From assembly GCA_013368315.1 (NCBI GenBank), contig JAACJM010000326.1, positions 1 to 64,000 on the forward strand: a stretch of DNA of 64,000 nt, given 5' to 3'. The position numbers and the translations under genes were made by a program. Below are positions 10,377 through 22,800 of this stretch, piece by piece. Every line of letters begins with the position of its first letter. Position 1 is the stretch's first letter. The DNA comes from Tetrapyrgos nigripes. Its lineage: Eukaryota; Basidiomycota; Agaricomycetes; Agaricales; Campanellaceae. The notes beneath the pieces are model-generated. The model had not been told where the DNA came from, made no database searches, and saw only the letters and a list, made by a program, of their open reading frames with translations.

Positions 10377-13300
10377 ATGAGGTATGCACTCAAAGTGGGA
10401 GAGCTATTGTTCAGCGACTCATTTCAATACTCCAGGAACCTCTGCCCACAGAAGTGCCACTTTCCAGCGGTCGGAAAAAGTCTCAAGCAACACAACGAGT
10501 CGTACCACTCACAGACGCGAACCGAACTTGTTGGTACAACTGGTAAGTACATTCAAAGCAACCCTAATTACCATTTCTGAGTCTTCGCAGGCCGCTACCA
10601 GGAGTTTAAACGCAACGAGCAGGGTCAATACGAGTGTTTTTGTTCAGAAGATCACTCCCGCTATGACTTGATGACCTTCAGAAAAGTCCTCCGTCTAAAT
10701 CCTCATCCAACGATACTCCCACCTGAATTGGGCGAACCTTATGCATACCTAGAGGTTGATCCGGAGACAGGAGATTTTGTTCACGGAGAAGAGAAGCGAA
10801 AGGAGCTTTTAGCTCGTGAAAATGCGAGGAAAAAGGGAAGAGGAAAGAGTGGCAAGAGAAAAAGAGACGGTATAGAGATGGAAGGATTTAAAGGATTAGA
10901 GCAGCCGGGAAAAAGCGGCAAGAGAAAAAGGGACGATTTAGAGATAGAGGTGGAAGGATTGGAAGGATTATTGCAGCCGAGTCGAGTGGAGGGCGAGGGG
11001 ATGGACATTGACAAAGACGGAGATGAGAACGAAGGTGGTGGGAATAATTTTACTGAGGAAGTTGGATCACCTATGGAATTAGGAAAGGAACTTGGCGAAG
11101 AGGAAGCTGGAGAGAATTTGAATGATTCAGAGGGCTTTGAAAGTGAAGAGGAAGAAGGCAATGAAGACAATTGGATCAATCACCTCGAGCAGCTAGGAGA
11201 GGAAAAGGCAGTACCCCAGCACATCGTTGACAAGCTCCTTGTCGAAAACCAATCCTCTGTTGATCCAGCTGATGCTACGAAAATTCTTCAGAGAATCCAT
11301 GTCGTTGTCGACCCAACGTGGAAGTGGTCCATATGCGTTTCTTGCCGGATTATCATTCACTGGACATCTGTTTACAAGCATGCCAGTCAAGCTCACCTCT
11401 CAAAGACTTCCCGTATCACGGCTTTCACTCTTGATGCCTCCAAAGCACCTACAGAATCCGAGGTCACCCAAAGCCTAATCACTCTCGGTGCTCCCGAAAA
11501 TCTCCCTTTCCCTGACCATGCTATCGATCCTGTTCCAGGCTTGAATGTGGAAAATGCCGTCAAGTGTGGGGTCGACGGTTGCAATTACATTCGCAAATCA
11601 AAAAATTCCCTTCATAACCATTATGCAGAAATGCACCCAGAACTGCCCTCCCAAAGACGCACCTTTCCCATCATTTCTGTTCACCCTCTCACAGCTTTCC
11701 GAGGCAGAAAACAGTTCCTTGAAATAATCAGTCTACCCATACCACCTTTGGGAGGTAACAGTATTGCTATCGAAATCTTGAGCTATGCCAAGAGCAAGCA
11801 GCTGGGCGTACCATCCTACACATATTTGTCCCCTCTAAATCCAGCAGACCTAAACCCTGTCTTTGCCCAGTTTCACTGGAATCAACTCATTGAACGAGTA
11901 TTCATTCCTAGTCTTCGGTTGTCTGCAAAACCTCCAGATTCTGAAGATGAGCCTGTGTATTATCGTATTCTCACTTGCTCTCGCACATATTATGAAGGCA
12001 TCATGAAGTCCTTGGATTCAATAGATATTACAACTCGGAAATGGCTTTGTACAGGGAGTATCAAGTGAGTAAATTCCTTTTCATCAGGAATTGCTACTCA
12101 TTACTGTACTTATAGCACTCCGTTGAAATCTGTTCCCTTTAGACGTCCTCAGGAACTTGGGACGGTCCTACGTGATGCTGATTTTGTGTCTACTTTCGTG
12201 ATCTTTCTCCACCGTCATGCTGCAAATCCCCTGGCAAATTTCCCCATTGTTTTGCACGAGAATCCCCGTACCATTCTTGCAAGACTTTATGACACTGCAG
12301 CAGATACCACCTGCACAGAGAGTGAGATTGAAAGTCTTTTTCATTCATTCATATGGTCATACCTATCCCATCCCGATGAAACTTTTCTTCGTGACGATCT
12401 GATGGACCCACTCACCCGATTCCTTTTGGCATATCACATCAAAGATGACTACGGCCAATTTGCTGATGTCAAAAGCATCCCCCCGAGTATTTCAAGGGCT
12501 CAGTGGGCACTGAGGGCGACTGGTGCTTGGGAGGTGAAACAAATCAGTAAAAACTATAACAATATTCAATTTGAGTAAGTTCAATATGCATTAGCAAGGA
12601 TCAACCTATTTACTCACCATCTTCTAGTGCATATCAGGCTGTGGTTCACCAGTGGTTGACTGATGCCAGGAAATCAACGTTCTCCAAGTTGCGCGATAGC
12701 ATGAAGCAATTTTCAGCTCTTGCATTTGCCCAACCTTCCAAGTCCAAATTCACTTGGGATGCTACTGGAGAAGTGATAACCATTGATGGTCATCCTCTCT
12801 CAGCCAAACGATTATTCACTAGTTGGAAAGAGCAAGTTGGCGCTCTCATGGAGCTCATGGAGAAACTATTTGTTGGATGTGAATTTGGTGATATTCTTGA
12901 CTACATTGATTCAAGGACCAACCCAGATCCAGAGCAAATCTCAACCTGGTTTCGCGATGCCCCATCAAACACAGACATCAGCTACTCAATCTTTACTGAG
13001 AAGAGTAACAATCTGGAGCAGTTTCGAAGGCGATTATTCAATCACTTGTGCAACCATCCATCCTTCTTCAACAAGGTTGATGACTGCATTCATCCAAATG
13101 AAGGTATGATTCATTCAGCATATTTTCCTATTTAGTCTAACATAGTTAAAGGGAAAATTGGGGAATGGTTTGGGCAACTGCAGGATGTCGTAAATTGCAT
13201 GTGGTATTTGATCCATGCCACTGCTCCTGGGGGTAGTCGAGGGCGAGAGATGGAGCCCTTGATGTATGCCAATCACTATCACCACCCCAAAAACCTTCAT

Positions 13301-16300
13301 TTCATATCTGGTCATTGCGGCCTCGAGAGTGTGTATGGAAAGATGGATAGTCAGCGAGGATATAGTGGTGAATCCCTTTTCCGCATCATTCCTTCCAGCA
13401 TTGCTCGCCTGGTCATGGTAGTCCTGTGCTGTGCATACTATGCTGCAGCTAATATTGGATTTTACTTGGGGATGCCCAAGGAGGATGCCGAAAATTATCT
13501 GTGTTATGTTTTTGTACGATATGGCAAGCCTATGCTCTCAAGCCACTTCAGCAGCGTCCTCCGGAACATCACCGAGTCTACGATTGGTTTTCCCCTTCAT
13601 CTTCTCCAATTTCGGCATTTAAAATCAAATTTGATGGTTCACAAAGCCAAAATTGATTGGGATGAGCCAGATGAAGAAGAGGAGGAGGATAGAGCAGCCC
13701 GCGGGATGATGGGACATACCCCAGGGATGGGGATGTCAACATATGGTAAAGATGATAGAGGAACTCGTGTCAAATCGGCTGATGCCGTCCAAGCCAATAT
13801 ACGGTCTGGTATCAAGTGGCAAGGTGTGATTGATTTTCTGCATCCATTATACAAGAAAAAGGTATATGATCGGCAGGTGAGTTGCTTTCAATTACCTTGA
13901 TTCACTCAAACAATGCTTAACTTTTTTGCTTTAGAGGGAATATGGTGTCCAAGGTTCTCTCTCTGCAGATATTCTGGAGATTATCCTTAACGAAAAGTTT
14001 GGAAAAGTTGAACAGTTTACAAGGGGGTTCATCCTAGAGTCTGAAAAACGAATCATTGACTCCATGAAGACGATTTCAAGCTCTACTTCTCGCCAAACTG
14101 CTGAAATCATCATTGGATATATGAGTGGTTCCTCCTCAGTTCCCCAATTCCCCTCTCCCCCAATCATAGTCACCCCCCGACTACTTCAAACTGTGCAGTG
14201 TTCTCTGCCCGATGTCAAGAGATGGAAGTCACCGCAGCAAGCAGAATCTGTGGCATCAGTACTAGGTGACTCTCATGTCTTTTCCATCCTGGCTACGGGT
14301 GAGGGCAAGTCCCTCCAGTTTTTTGCTGCCCCAATTCTGAAACCAGGTCGCCTCTTTGTTGTCATTCTTCCCTTGGTATCACTCACAATAGACATGACCC
14401 GGCGACTTGAGCTCATGCCTTATCATGGTGGCATTTGGGGACCTGATTTGGATACCGTCAAGGCATCACTCGTTCTTGTTCCTGCCCATCTCGCTGGTAC
14501 ATCAGCTTTTAAAAAGTGGCTGCTACTGCCAGAAGTCAACAACCGCCTTGATCGGATATTTGTGGATGAAGCACATCACATCAAAACTGATAGAAACTTT
14601 CGCGAGTGCTTCCAAGCGCTCTGCGATCATATTCTTGTTGCTCGTAAACCCATCTCTTTCCTTTCCGGATCTCTTGGCCCACATGACATGACATTTATCA
14701 CAAAAGCATGTGGAATGAATGAACCTTCTCTGGTCACCGAAATCCGCTCCTATTGTGGTAGACCCAACCATCGGTATACACATGAACAAGTTGATGCTAA
14801 GGACATGCTTCATGGCATCAAGAAGTTTATAGATCAAGTTGGCGAGCTCTCCTCAGATCAAAGAGGTCTTATCTTTGTTGATACCATCGAAAACTGCAAG
14901 AAGGTGGCGGCCCACTTTGGATTCGAAGCATATTATGCTGCAGAGTCAGATGAGCAGAAGAAAAAGTTTCAGCAGCTGTGGAGAGCAGGCCCAACGCCAA
15001 AGGATAGATGGATGGTATGCACTATGGCATTTGGAGAAGGGATTGACTCCGACTTGGTGGTATATGTTATCAGCTATAACCCTTGGGGGATGACATCTTT
15101 AAAACAACAATTTGGGCGAGGTGGAAGAAATGGGCAGCTCTCTTTTGGACATTTGATTTGGACGCAGCTGCCGGACATTTCAGGCTTCAAGTGTCCAGAT
15201 GACGACCTAGTGGGAAGATTAGCATTGCATAGACTATTAACCTCTCCTGGAGAGTGCATGCGATTATCAGAGGCCTCTTACGATCGAGTTGTTCATTCCT
15301 GTGCTGCCCTTGGAGCTGAACTATGTCAGAATTGCTTGAAGGTTCTTAAATTGGCCCCTAATACAGTTTTCAGTACTGACGCACTATAGACCCAGGATTC
15401 GTTGGAAGGGCCAGCTCTCGGAAGACTCGACCGACCTCTTATTCCCAAGGAGATCATAAAAATTGATCCTGATATTGAGATGGTTTCTGTCGAGTCCACT
15501 ACAGAGGAACACAGCAAAGGCGTGGCTGAATGCGAGGCACAAATGAAGCTACTCGAGAAGATTTTGGACCGGGTTGTGGAATCAAAATGCCAGGCATGCT
15601 GGGTAGCACGGCGGCTACATTTGAACCAAAATCACCCTCGAAATTCCCAGTTCGAAACAGTTTCTCGATTTCTTTCCACCGCACAGATGCCAAAGAGTTT
15701 ACACTGGGCATTTTGCTTTGCCTGCTGGGTACCGTACCGCCATTTCAACAACCACATTCCTCCAAATCAGGATGCTCCTCTTATCAGTTCTGATTGCAAA
15801 TACAACAAAGAAATGCCAGCAATGATTCCTAATCTCATTGCTCATATCTGGGAACATACAGATAAGGTCAAAGGGATTGCAACTAAGCTGGGCGAGCGGT
15901 GCTGGGAAGACCGCTTTGAGTTGGAAAGCTGGTTGACGGAGCCTTGCAATAGTCCTATTATAATCCCCAACCCATTCCGTTTTGTGATTGCTTTCTATGA
16001 GTTGTATGTACAGTAGACTATATTAGCTGCGTTAACTTGTTCCTTCCCCCTTATCATTGTATCACCAGAAAAATTGGGTGTCATTAATAGCCACCCCAGA
16101 CTTGATTTCATGTATTGTGTGTACGGTAAACTGGGCAGAAAGAGATACAGTGTATCGAATGCTTGCTAATCAACCTAGAAGACCTAAAGACCCCTCACCA
16201 TTTTGGGAGCCAAGATTCCAATGCCTATCAGCAGAGTTGGTGGCGAAGGAAAGAAATGGATCTCCGACTATTTATAGGTGAGGATACATTGGTCCAGTAA

Positions 16301-16490
16301 GTTCATAGGGAACTTTGGGGGAAGGCTTCTTTTGAATGCAGGTCGTCCTGTTGTCTTGTAAGTGTTGCGAATCGTACATTTTCTAATTAGTTGTTTCAGC
16401 CATAAGCATTTCTTTAATGACAACGTAGGCGATGGGTCGCATTATATTGATTATCTGGAGGCACTGTTCACAGAGGATATTGATTATTGA
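10377..16490 (+). CDS. Zinc-finger RecQ-like helicase, telomere-linked-helicase type
   Basis: A large spliced gene of about 1,850 residues. Exons: 10377-10542, 10591-12064, 12116-12574, 12628-13103, 13152-13876, 13935-15341, 15390-16003, one or two unresolved exons up to 16277, 16342-16357 and 16400-16490. The N-terminus has C2H2-like fingers (C-x3-C-x11-H-x4-H in exon 1; two more near 11330 and 11560) and an acidic Glu-rich linker. The helicase core has motif I ATGEGKS (~14296), DEAH (VDEAHH, ~14562), SGSLG (~14665) and motif VI QQFGRGGRNG (~15105). A Cys cluster ending LGAELCQNC follows, then CQACW and CFACW motifs. The intron 15342-15389 removes an in-frame TAG. Such N-finger RecQ-like proteins occur near telomeres in Ustilago and Magnaporthe, but location cannot be tested here. 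The frame is intact as far as resolved. Confidence 0.85.
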
Positions 16491-16759
16491 CGAGTATGAA
16501 AATGTAGCTAAGACACTTGGCTATGGCCCAACTGTAACATGTCGTGCACTTGCTAATCATTTACACTGAGATTGTACTCCATAAGCCCTCAATATCCTAG
16601 TCTCCCATAGGCAGACTGATGAATACATGATGATCCATAGGATGTATGTATATATGAAGGCTTTGTGGGTCACCGCTTTGCGTGGCAATAACGAGGCCGT
16701 TATTTCATTGGTAGATTTTTCATTGAGCTTCAACAGTGCGAGGATGATGATGGTTGACG
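16491..16759. other. Short intergenic spacer
   Basis: No gene is seen between the helicase stop codon and the hAT-like element. Confidence 0.5.
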
Positions 16760-16767
16760 ACTAGAGC

Positions 16768-17292
16768 TAATGATGTAAACGGTCGGCTACGGTCGGCTCC
16801 GGCTCGGCTCTTTGTAAGAGCCGGTAAAATCGACTCGACTCCGACTCTAGCCGTTTAGAGTCGGTGAAATCCGATCCTCTACGGAAAAAAGCGAACTATG
16901 GCTACTTACAAAGCTGAAAGGATATTTCAAGTCCATAAATACTATATCTGAGTAACTTAAAGGAATTTTACCTGTGGATTTTACGAACTACAAGAATGTT
17001 TGCAAATGAGGTGTAAGCGAGGCCGTGTGAACATGCCAATGATGACATGGCGAGGTTCGACAATTAATTTCCAGCAACGCTGACAGGCTCCAGGGATCTT
17101 CATAAGGAAAGTGAGGAACATAATGCCTTGTTGGCGTCTCTCAAATCTGAAGCTCTGACTGCTCTACACAAACATATTTTTTGACCTCCCCTAGACGACT
17201 CGAGTCGCGAGCCAGTCGGAGCCAAGCCGCGGCTCTAAAACCGGCTCGGCTCGTCGGCTAGCCGCAATCGAGTCGGACCGTTTACAACACTA
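16768..17292. mobile_element. Non-autonomous hAT-like element (MITE), 525 bp
   Basis: The element is flanked by a perfect 8-bp direct repeat ACTAGAGC (16760-16767 and 17293-17300), the target-site length typical of hAT transposons. The ends are inverted repeats: TAATGATGTAAACGGTC on the left, and the reverse complement of the right end is TAGTGTTGTAAACGGTC. Subterminal regions on both sides are dense in GC-rich CGGCTC/GAGCCG-type words in both orientations, as expected for transposase binding sites. The interior is AT-richer and has no transposase-sized frame, so the copy depends on an autonomous relative elsewhere. Confidence 0.85.
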
Positions 17293-17521
17293 ACTAGAGC
17301 GAGGTCAAGGAGGCAAGGCACATGGCTTGGCAGCAAATGCCGGTACTGGCTTCGGGTCAAAGAAAGACTGGATACCGAGGTATCTAAACGACACACCCAC
17401 ACGCGGAAACCTGAGATTATAAGAACGAGTCTCTAAAGGGCCTCGTAATAGTCTCTGCTAGGACACGCATCCCCTTTGGCCCCTGGGAACTATTAGTCAT
17501 TAATCTCAAAAAGGAAGGAGC

Positions 17522-18052
17522 ATGTGTCACCCTACTTTTTCCTTTTGCTTCGCGACTTCCACTGTCTTTACATGTTTGCGTGTGTCTGTACCGAATAAAC
17601 CGCATTTTTTCTTCGTTTCTATCATGAATGAACTACCAGACGACGAAATGATTCTCCAGCCTTTTTCTGACCAGCAACAAACCCACCAAAATGTAGTAGT
17701 TAACTCTCCTTATTCACTCTCCTTACTCACATCTCCACTTTCCTCGACTCCTACTTCGACTCCTACGCTCCTTACTGGTTCTATTTTCGTCATAGTACTC
17801 CTTTTAGCATTAGTATTTATACTTAGGCTTTTCGTAGTATTTTCCTCAGTCAAATCAACTCTTATTTTCATTCTAAAGTCGTTTCTAAGTCTACTAAAGG
17901 GATCTGTCCAAGTCCCTTACACAAAACCACCTTTTCTGAGTCAACGCACTCAATATCCATTCCAGTATTCCTCCCACTGTACCAACGACATCTTCTCCGG
18001 AATATCCGATTTCCTTCATTTTAGAGAGTGGAAATTTTGTAGGTCTCTTTGA
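17522..18052 (+). CDS. Hypothetical protein with hydrophobic segments (uncertain)
   Basis: An uninterrupted frame of 176 residues runs from an ATG at 17522, with a second Met at 17624 that begins an acidic MNELPDDEMILQPF segment. Two hydrophobic stretches (IFVIVLLLALVFILRLFVVF and a LIFILKSFLSLL segment) could span a membrane. The region is T- and C-rich, which inflates hydrophobic codons by chance, and no homology is recognised. It lies between a hAT-like element and a minisatellite. It may be a spurious frame. Confidence 0.25.
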   Translation: MCHPTFSFCFATSTVFTCLRVSVPNKPHFFFVSIMNELPDDEMILQPFSDQQQTHQNVVVNSPYSLSLLTSPLSSTPTSTPTLLTGSIFVIVLLLALVFILRLFVVFSSVKSTLIFILKSFLSLLKGSVQVPYTKPPFLSQRTQYPFQYSSHCTNDIFSGISDFLHFREWKFCRSL

Positions 18053-18114
18053 GATTTATTGGTAAGATTGTGACTGGTTCTGTCTCGATCTGATATTCAT
18101 TGCTTTACTACTGG

Positions 18115-18375
18115 GATCCACACCTTACTCACCCCTAGCCCATACCTCACCCACATCTAGCCTTTACCTCACTACATCTAGCCCATACCTCAACCACACC
18201 TAGTCCATATCCCATTTGTATCTAGCCTGTACCTCCCCCACACCATAGCCCATATCCTACCTGCACCTAGCCCATACCTCACCTGCATTTACTGTATCTC
18301 ATCCCATATCTCACCTGCACCTAGCCAGTATCTCACCCACACCTCACCTGTACTTAACCCACACTACAATCTCAC
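18115..18375. repeat. Minisatellite, ~24-nt CCTAGCCCATACCTCACC unit
   Basis: About ten degenerate copies of CACCTAGCCCATACCTCACC-type units follow one another on the plus strand. It resembles the CCCTAG-rich tract at 36100-36290 in composition. Confidence 0.7.
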
Positions 18376-18620
18376 TCACAACTCATAAACCTCCACTATG
18401 CTGTTGCTATATCCAATTAATACTAGCAATTAGATACAAATTATACTGATATGCAGCTCTAAATAACCCACACAAGACACTCAGAGGCTAGACAACAGCT
18501 AGAGAATCCCATATGACCAAGGGAGAAGGCAATATGAAGACTTGTGGCAAACTGTGGGAGAATAATGATAAGTGAGTGAAAATAGGTGATGACTGGGATA
18601 TACTGCTATCATTGATATAG

Positions 18621-19144
18621 TGTCAAGGTTGTCGGTACACTCGATAACCACCCAAGTCACACAACGCAAGAAAGCCGATTCAACAGAGAATAGATTGATC
18701 AAGAGAGATAAAGAAATGAAGTGATAAAAGATAGAGAGAGAGTAAGCTGACTAGGCTCTACACTGCGTAGTAAAAGTACGGAGCGGAGACGAAGTGAACG
18801 AACTAAGGAATAGGTTACAAGGATCACGGGTATATAAGTAAAATATGAACAGATGGGAAAGAGTAGGTGATAATAGGCGATATCATGTGGAAATGTCTAG
18901 GGCGAGAGAGTAATGAGCTAGATATGGATAGATGAAGGTACTAGATCATAAAGGATGATTGACAGTGAGAATGTCCATGGAGATAGGAATCGGAGGAGAT
19001 AAGAGTGTGAGTCATAGATTTATGGAGATGGTAACTATAGACGATGATGAGAAATGGTTAGTATTTATGGGGTTAAAGTGGGAAATAGGTAGTAAAAGGG
19101 AAAGGATAGAAAGGAAATGAATAGGCGGGAGACGATTCATGACA
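18621..19144 (-). repeat. 3' LTR of the chromovirus
   Basis: This 524-bp repeat appears identical by eye to 26163-26686, with TG..CA ends. On the minus strand it carries a TATATA box (18836-18831). Because the element is on the minus strand, this left copy is the 3' LTR. Confidence 0.95.
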
Positions 19145-19157
19145 TTACCCCCTCTTT
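19145..19157 (-). other. Polypurine tract
   Basis: On the minus strand the sequence AAAGAGGGGGTAA abuts the 3' LTR directly. This is the expected position for the plus-strand DNA primer of an LTR retrotransposon. Confidence 0.8.
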
Positions 19158-19671
19158 AGGACGAGCTTTCACCGGAGCTCGTCAAGCTACCTCTCCAATG
19201 CTCCGCCCATTGCCTGCGGAGCCGTCTGTCTACATCCCCCTGGCTCGGCCAATATTTGTCCCAATCTATGATGCCGTCCCCATTCTCCCATCTAGGGTCG
19301 TTCCAGTCGAAGTTTCCCCACTCTGTTGTGTTGGTCGCCGTACCCCATCCTCCTCCATTGTCGTTCGTGTCCCACTGTACAATGTTGTTTGCCCCCCATA
19401 TACTGGCGTCTCCCCATCCGAGATTTCCTCTATGTTCCGCACGTAGCGACGTCCATTGCACCACACAACGGGCTTTATGTCCTCTGCCTAGTCTACACCG
19501 TCCTGGTCCGTCCTCTCCTCCCCATGTGCACTGTTGACACCCATTGTGAGGTCCTGTGTGTTGTTTTGGCAGTCTGCATTGACGTCCAGAGCGGGTTCCA
19601 TAGCTGCAGCGTCCCCTGTTGGTTGGGAGTGTGTCGTTCGCGATGGTGTCGATGGAGGAAGTGGTTGACAT
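19156..19671 (-). CDS. Third retrotransposon ORF: Cys/His- and Trp-rich protein
   Basis: An intact 171-residue frame with an ATG at 19671 lies 170 bp downstream of pol and runs up to the purine tract, the position of env in other elements. It has no signal peptide or membrane segment, so it is not envelope-like. Residues about 20-70 contain two related metal-binding-like motifs: C-x9-C-x5-H-x3-H (GRQCRLPKQHTGPH) and C-x10-C-x5-H-x3-C (PGRCRLGRGHKARC). The following half is acidic and unusually rich in Trp and Asn/Gly (GWGDASIWGANN, EWGNFDWNDPRWENG). Compact C..H..GPH modules of this kind usually bind zinc. The function is unknown; nucleic-acid or coat-protein binding is a guess. Intactness next to identical LTRs argues that it is a genuine element gene. 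Confidence 0.7.
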   Translation of the reverse strand: MSTTSSIDTIANDTLPTNRGRCSYGTRSGRQCRLPKQHTGPHNGCQQCTWGGEDGPGRCRLGRGHKARCVVQWTSLRAEHRGNLGWGDASIWGANNIVQWDTNDNGGGWGTATNTTEWGNFDWNDPRWENGDGIIDWDKYWPSQGDVDRRLRRQWAEHWRGSLTSSGESSS

Positions 19672-19840
19672 GGTAGTGATGATGGTGTAATAGAGGGTAG
19701 TCCGGTGAAACTGGTAGGATGTGGTTGAGTTCTGTCCTTCTTCGTTGTGGGGGAGGGTCTTTTATACTTGTTTCTCTGCACGGAGAAAGTTTTGAATGGA
19801 CGGTCAAGTCATCCCGGGATGGTTTTGACAGTAAACGCCG

Positions 19841-22800
19841 TTAACGAGGGAATGCGATTGACGAGTGATGACAGAATTCCGAGTTCGATTGCCGAGTGGG
19901 GTGTGAAGGCGGGCATAGGATGCCTACGGTCCGTAACAGTGTTTCTCCTCGGAGTTGTGCTTTTGCCTGAAGTACCCGGGTACTTCGCCATATGTCTTCC
20001 ATGGCGACGCCTAGTGAACGCACCGTTGTTCCTGGACGTATCAGGTTTTTGGGTCGATATGCGTCTGGATGTTGTTGATGGAAGGTCTCGATCATCTCTT
20101 TCACCTTCGTCAGTCCCGACGCTGGTTCCCATGAATTTTCCGAGTCAGCATAATCCAACCATTTGACAAGGTATTGTACTCCCCGTCGGTTTCTCGTTGG
20201 TTTTGAATCCAGAATTGCCTCCACATCATATTCGTTGTCTTCGGGTAGTAGCTCAGCAGGTTCTCCCGGGTAGTTTACTCCGTGGGCTTCGGTTTCTTTG
20301 TACGGCGATAGGAGTGAGGCGTGGAACACTGGGTGAATGCGCCAGCCATTCGGTAGTTTGAGTCGATAGTTGACTTCACTGATAACGTCAGTGATTTCGA
20401 ATGGTCCATGACGGCGATTTGCCAACTTAGCTTTCGGTCTCGTCGTTTTCAGATTTTTTCCATCCAGCAGCACTTTTTCCCCAACCTTAAACTTCACTCC
20501 TTCGTTCCGATAGTCCTTGTTTTGCTTCTTCATTAGTTCGGCTGCCGTCGCCAGACTTGCTTTCAGTTCTTCCCGAACTGTATCCAAGTTCTGAAGGCGT
20601 TCCTCGACTTTTGGTACGTGTGAGGTTGGGTTGATTGAAGGGAATAGTCGTGGCAAATACCCATGGAGTAATTCAAACGGTGATTTCCCAGTTGCTGAGT
20701 GAATCCGGGTATTATGACAGAATTCAGCGTATGGCAGGTATTTGACCCAGTCGTCTTGGCGATAGTTACAGAAGGTCCGGAGGTATTGTTCCAGTTCTTG
20801 ATTGAACCTTTCTGTTTCGCCGTCTGTTTGCGGATGGTAAGCGGTACTCAGTGCCGAAGTGATACCTAACTTAGCGTAAATGCCCTTCATCACTTGGCTT
20901 GCAAATTGAGGTCCGCGGTCAGATATCATTTTGTCCCACAAGCCATACCGTCGCCAGGTATTGTCGAACAATAGGTCGATTGTTCCGTCGCTGTCAATAT
21001 CTTTTCTGCATGGGGAAATGACAACTGTCTTTGTTGAACGATCGACTGTGACGTGAATTGCATTGAAGCCGTCGCATTCTGGCAGGTCCGTGATGAAGTC
21101 GGTCGTGATGGTACCAAAGGGTCGTTCCGGTATTTCATTTGGGATTAAGGGTACGTGCGCAGGATGGTTGTCTGCCTTGGTTAACTGGCAGGTAGCACAT
21201 CCTTCAACGTAGTTGCGAACGAATACTGACATACCGGGCCACCAGAATTCTCTACTGACGAGTTCATATGTTTTGAATCTTCCCGGGTGGCCTGCAGTAA
21301 GGCTGTCGTGATGCATTTTAACGATATCCCGCCTGAGGTTTTGATCGTTTGGGACGTAAACCTTCCCTCGAAACAGGACAATTCCGTCTTCATAGTTCCA
21401 TTCCTGCAAATTCTTCGCCAAAGCGCGGGGTCCGTTGTCAATGATAGTTCGTAACGCACTCACGACTTCAGCGTCCTTATCCGGACATTCCTTTATTCGT
21501 CTTTTCAATTCTGCATCTCCTATTGCGGTTACTGTTCCCGGTCGCGTCGCTCGAATTCTGAAGAATCTAGGGTCGAGTAGGACCCTGTCCTTGTTGTCGT
21601 TTTCGACCCCCTCTTTATGATCCGATCTTCGAGAGAGTGGATCACTTCGATTCAGATTCCCCGGTTTATGGGTGAGCGTAAAGTCGAATCTGGTCAAGAA
21701 TAAGGCCATCCTTGCTTGTCGTCGGCTGAGTTTTTGAGCCGAAGTAAAATATCTGAGGTTGTCGTGATCAGTTAGGATTTCGATGGTATGTGGTCCTCCT
21801 TCAAGGTAGTGCCGCCAGGCTTCAAGTCCCCGTATGATCGCTAGCAGTTCTTTGTCATGGATGTCGTAGTTTCGTTCGGTTTCGGACAACGCTTTTGACA
21901 GGTAGGCTACTGGGTGCCATTTGCCGTCCGATCCTTGTTGTTGCAGGATACCTCCTGTGGCGTAATCTGACGCGTCAACTTCTACTCGGTACGGTTTAGA
22001 ATGGTCAGGCATGAGAAGAACTGGTGAAGTTGTGAACGTATCTTTGAGTGCCTGGAAGGCCCTTTGAGCTTCTTCAGACCATTCCCATGGATGTTCTTTT
22101 TTCGTGAGATCGAACAGGGGTCGTGTGATTTTTGAGAAATCTTGTATGAAACGTCGATAGAAGTTTCCGAAGCCGAGAAATGACTGTACGTCTTTGACGT
22201 TCCGTGGGACTGGCCATTTAGTTACTCCTTCGACCTTAATTGGATCCATCGCCAATGTGTTATGTGATACGATGAGGCCGAGGAACTCCACTGAGTCGGT
22301 TTCGAAGGTACATTTTTCCGGTTTAGCGTACAGGTCGTTATCATGGAGTCGTGCCAGTACTTGTTTTACCATGTCTCGATGTTCTTCTAGGGATTCCGTG
22401 AATATAAGGATATCGTCCATATAGATTACGACTTTTCCAGAGTCGATCAAATCCTTGAATAGGGTATTCATCATTGCCTGGAACGTAGCTGGAGAATTCA
22501 TAAGACCGAAAAACATCACCGTTGGTTCAAAGAGACCGCGGTTGGTTTTGAACGCCGCTTTCCATTCATCCCCCTTCTTGATACGTACGTTGTTATATCC
22601 CCATCTAAGGTCGATTTTGGAGAATATTCGTGCCCCTTTGAGTTTGTCTACGAGTTCCGATATAAGCGGTAAAGGGTATTCGTTCTTGACGGTCCCTTTG
22701 TTTAGGGCGCGGTAATCCTGTACTGGTCGTAGTTTTCCGTCTTTCTTTTTTACAAAGAAGAAGGGACTTGCCATAGGAGACTTCGACGGTCTTATGTACC

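Noticed and set aside
10781..11179. 132-codon Ser/Pro-rich frame opposite the helicase
   Set aside because: It is the antisense shadow of the helicase's Glu/Lys-rich linker.
14523..14837. Minus-strand 104-codon frame across the DEAH region
   Set aside because: Antisense shadow of the conserved helicase core, with no features of its own.
15387..15389. TAG taken as the end of the helicase gene
   Set aside because: A 48-bp intron (15342-15389) with a CTGAC branch site and TATAG acceptor removes it. The frame then continues in phase through Cys-rich exons to 16490.
19488..19807. Overlapping minus-strand frames next to the third retrotransposon ORF
   Set aside because: They lack the Cys/His pattern and are compositional shadows of the longer frame at 19156-19671.
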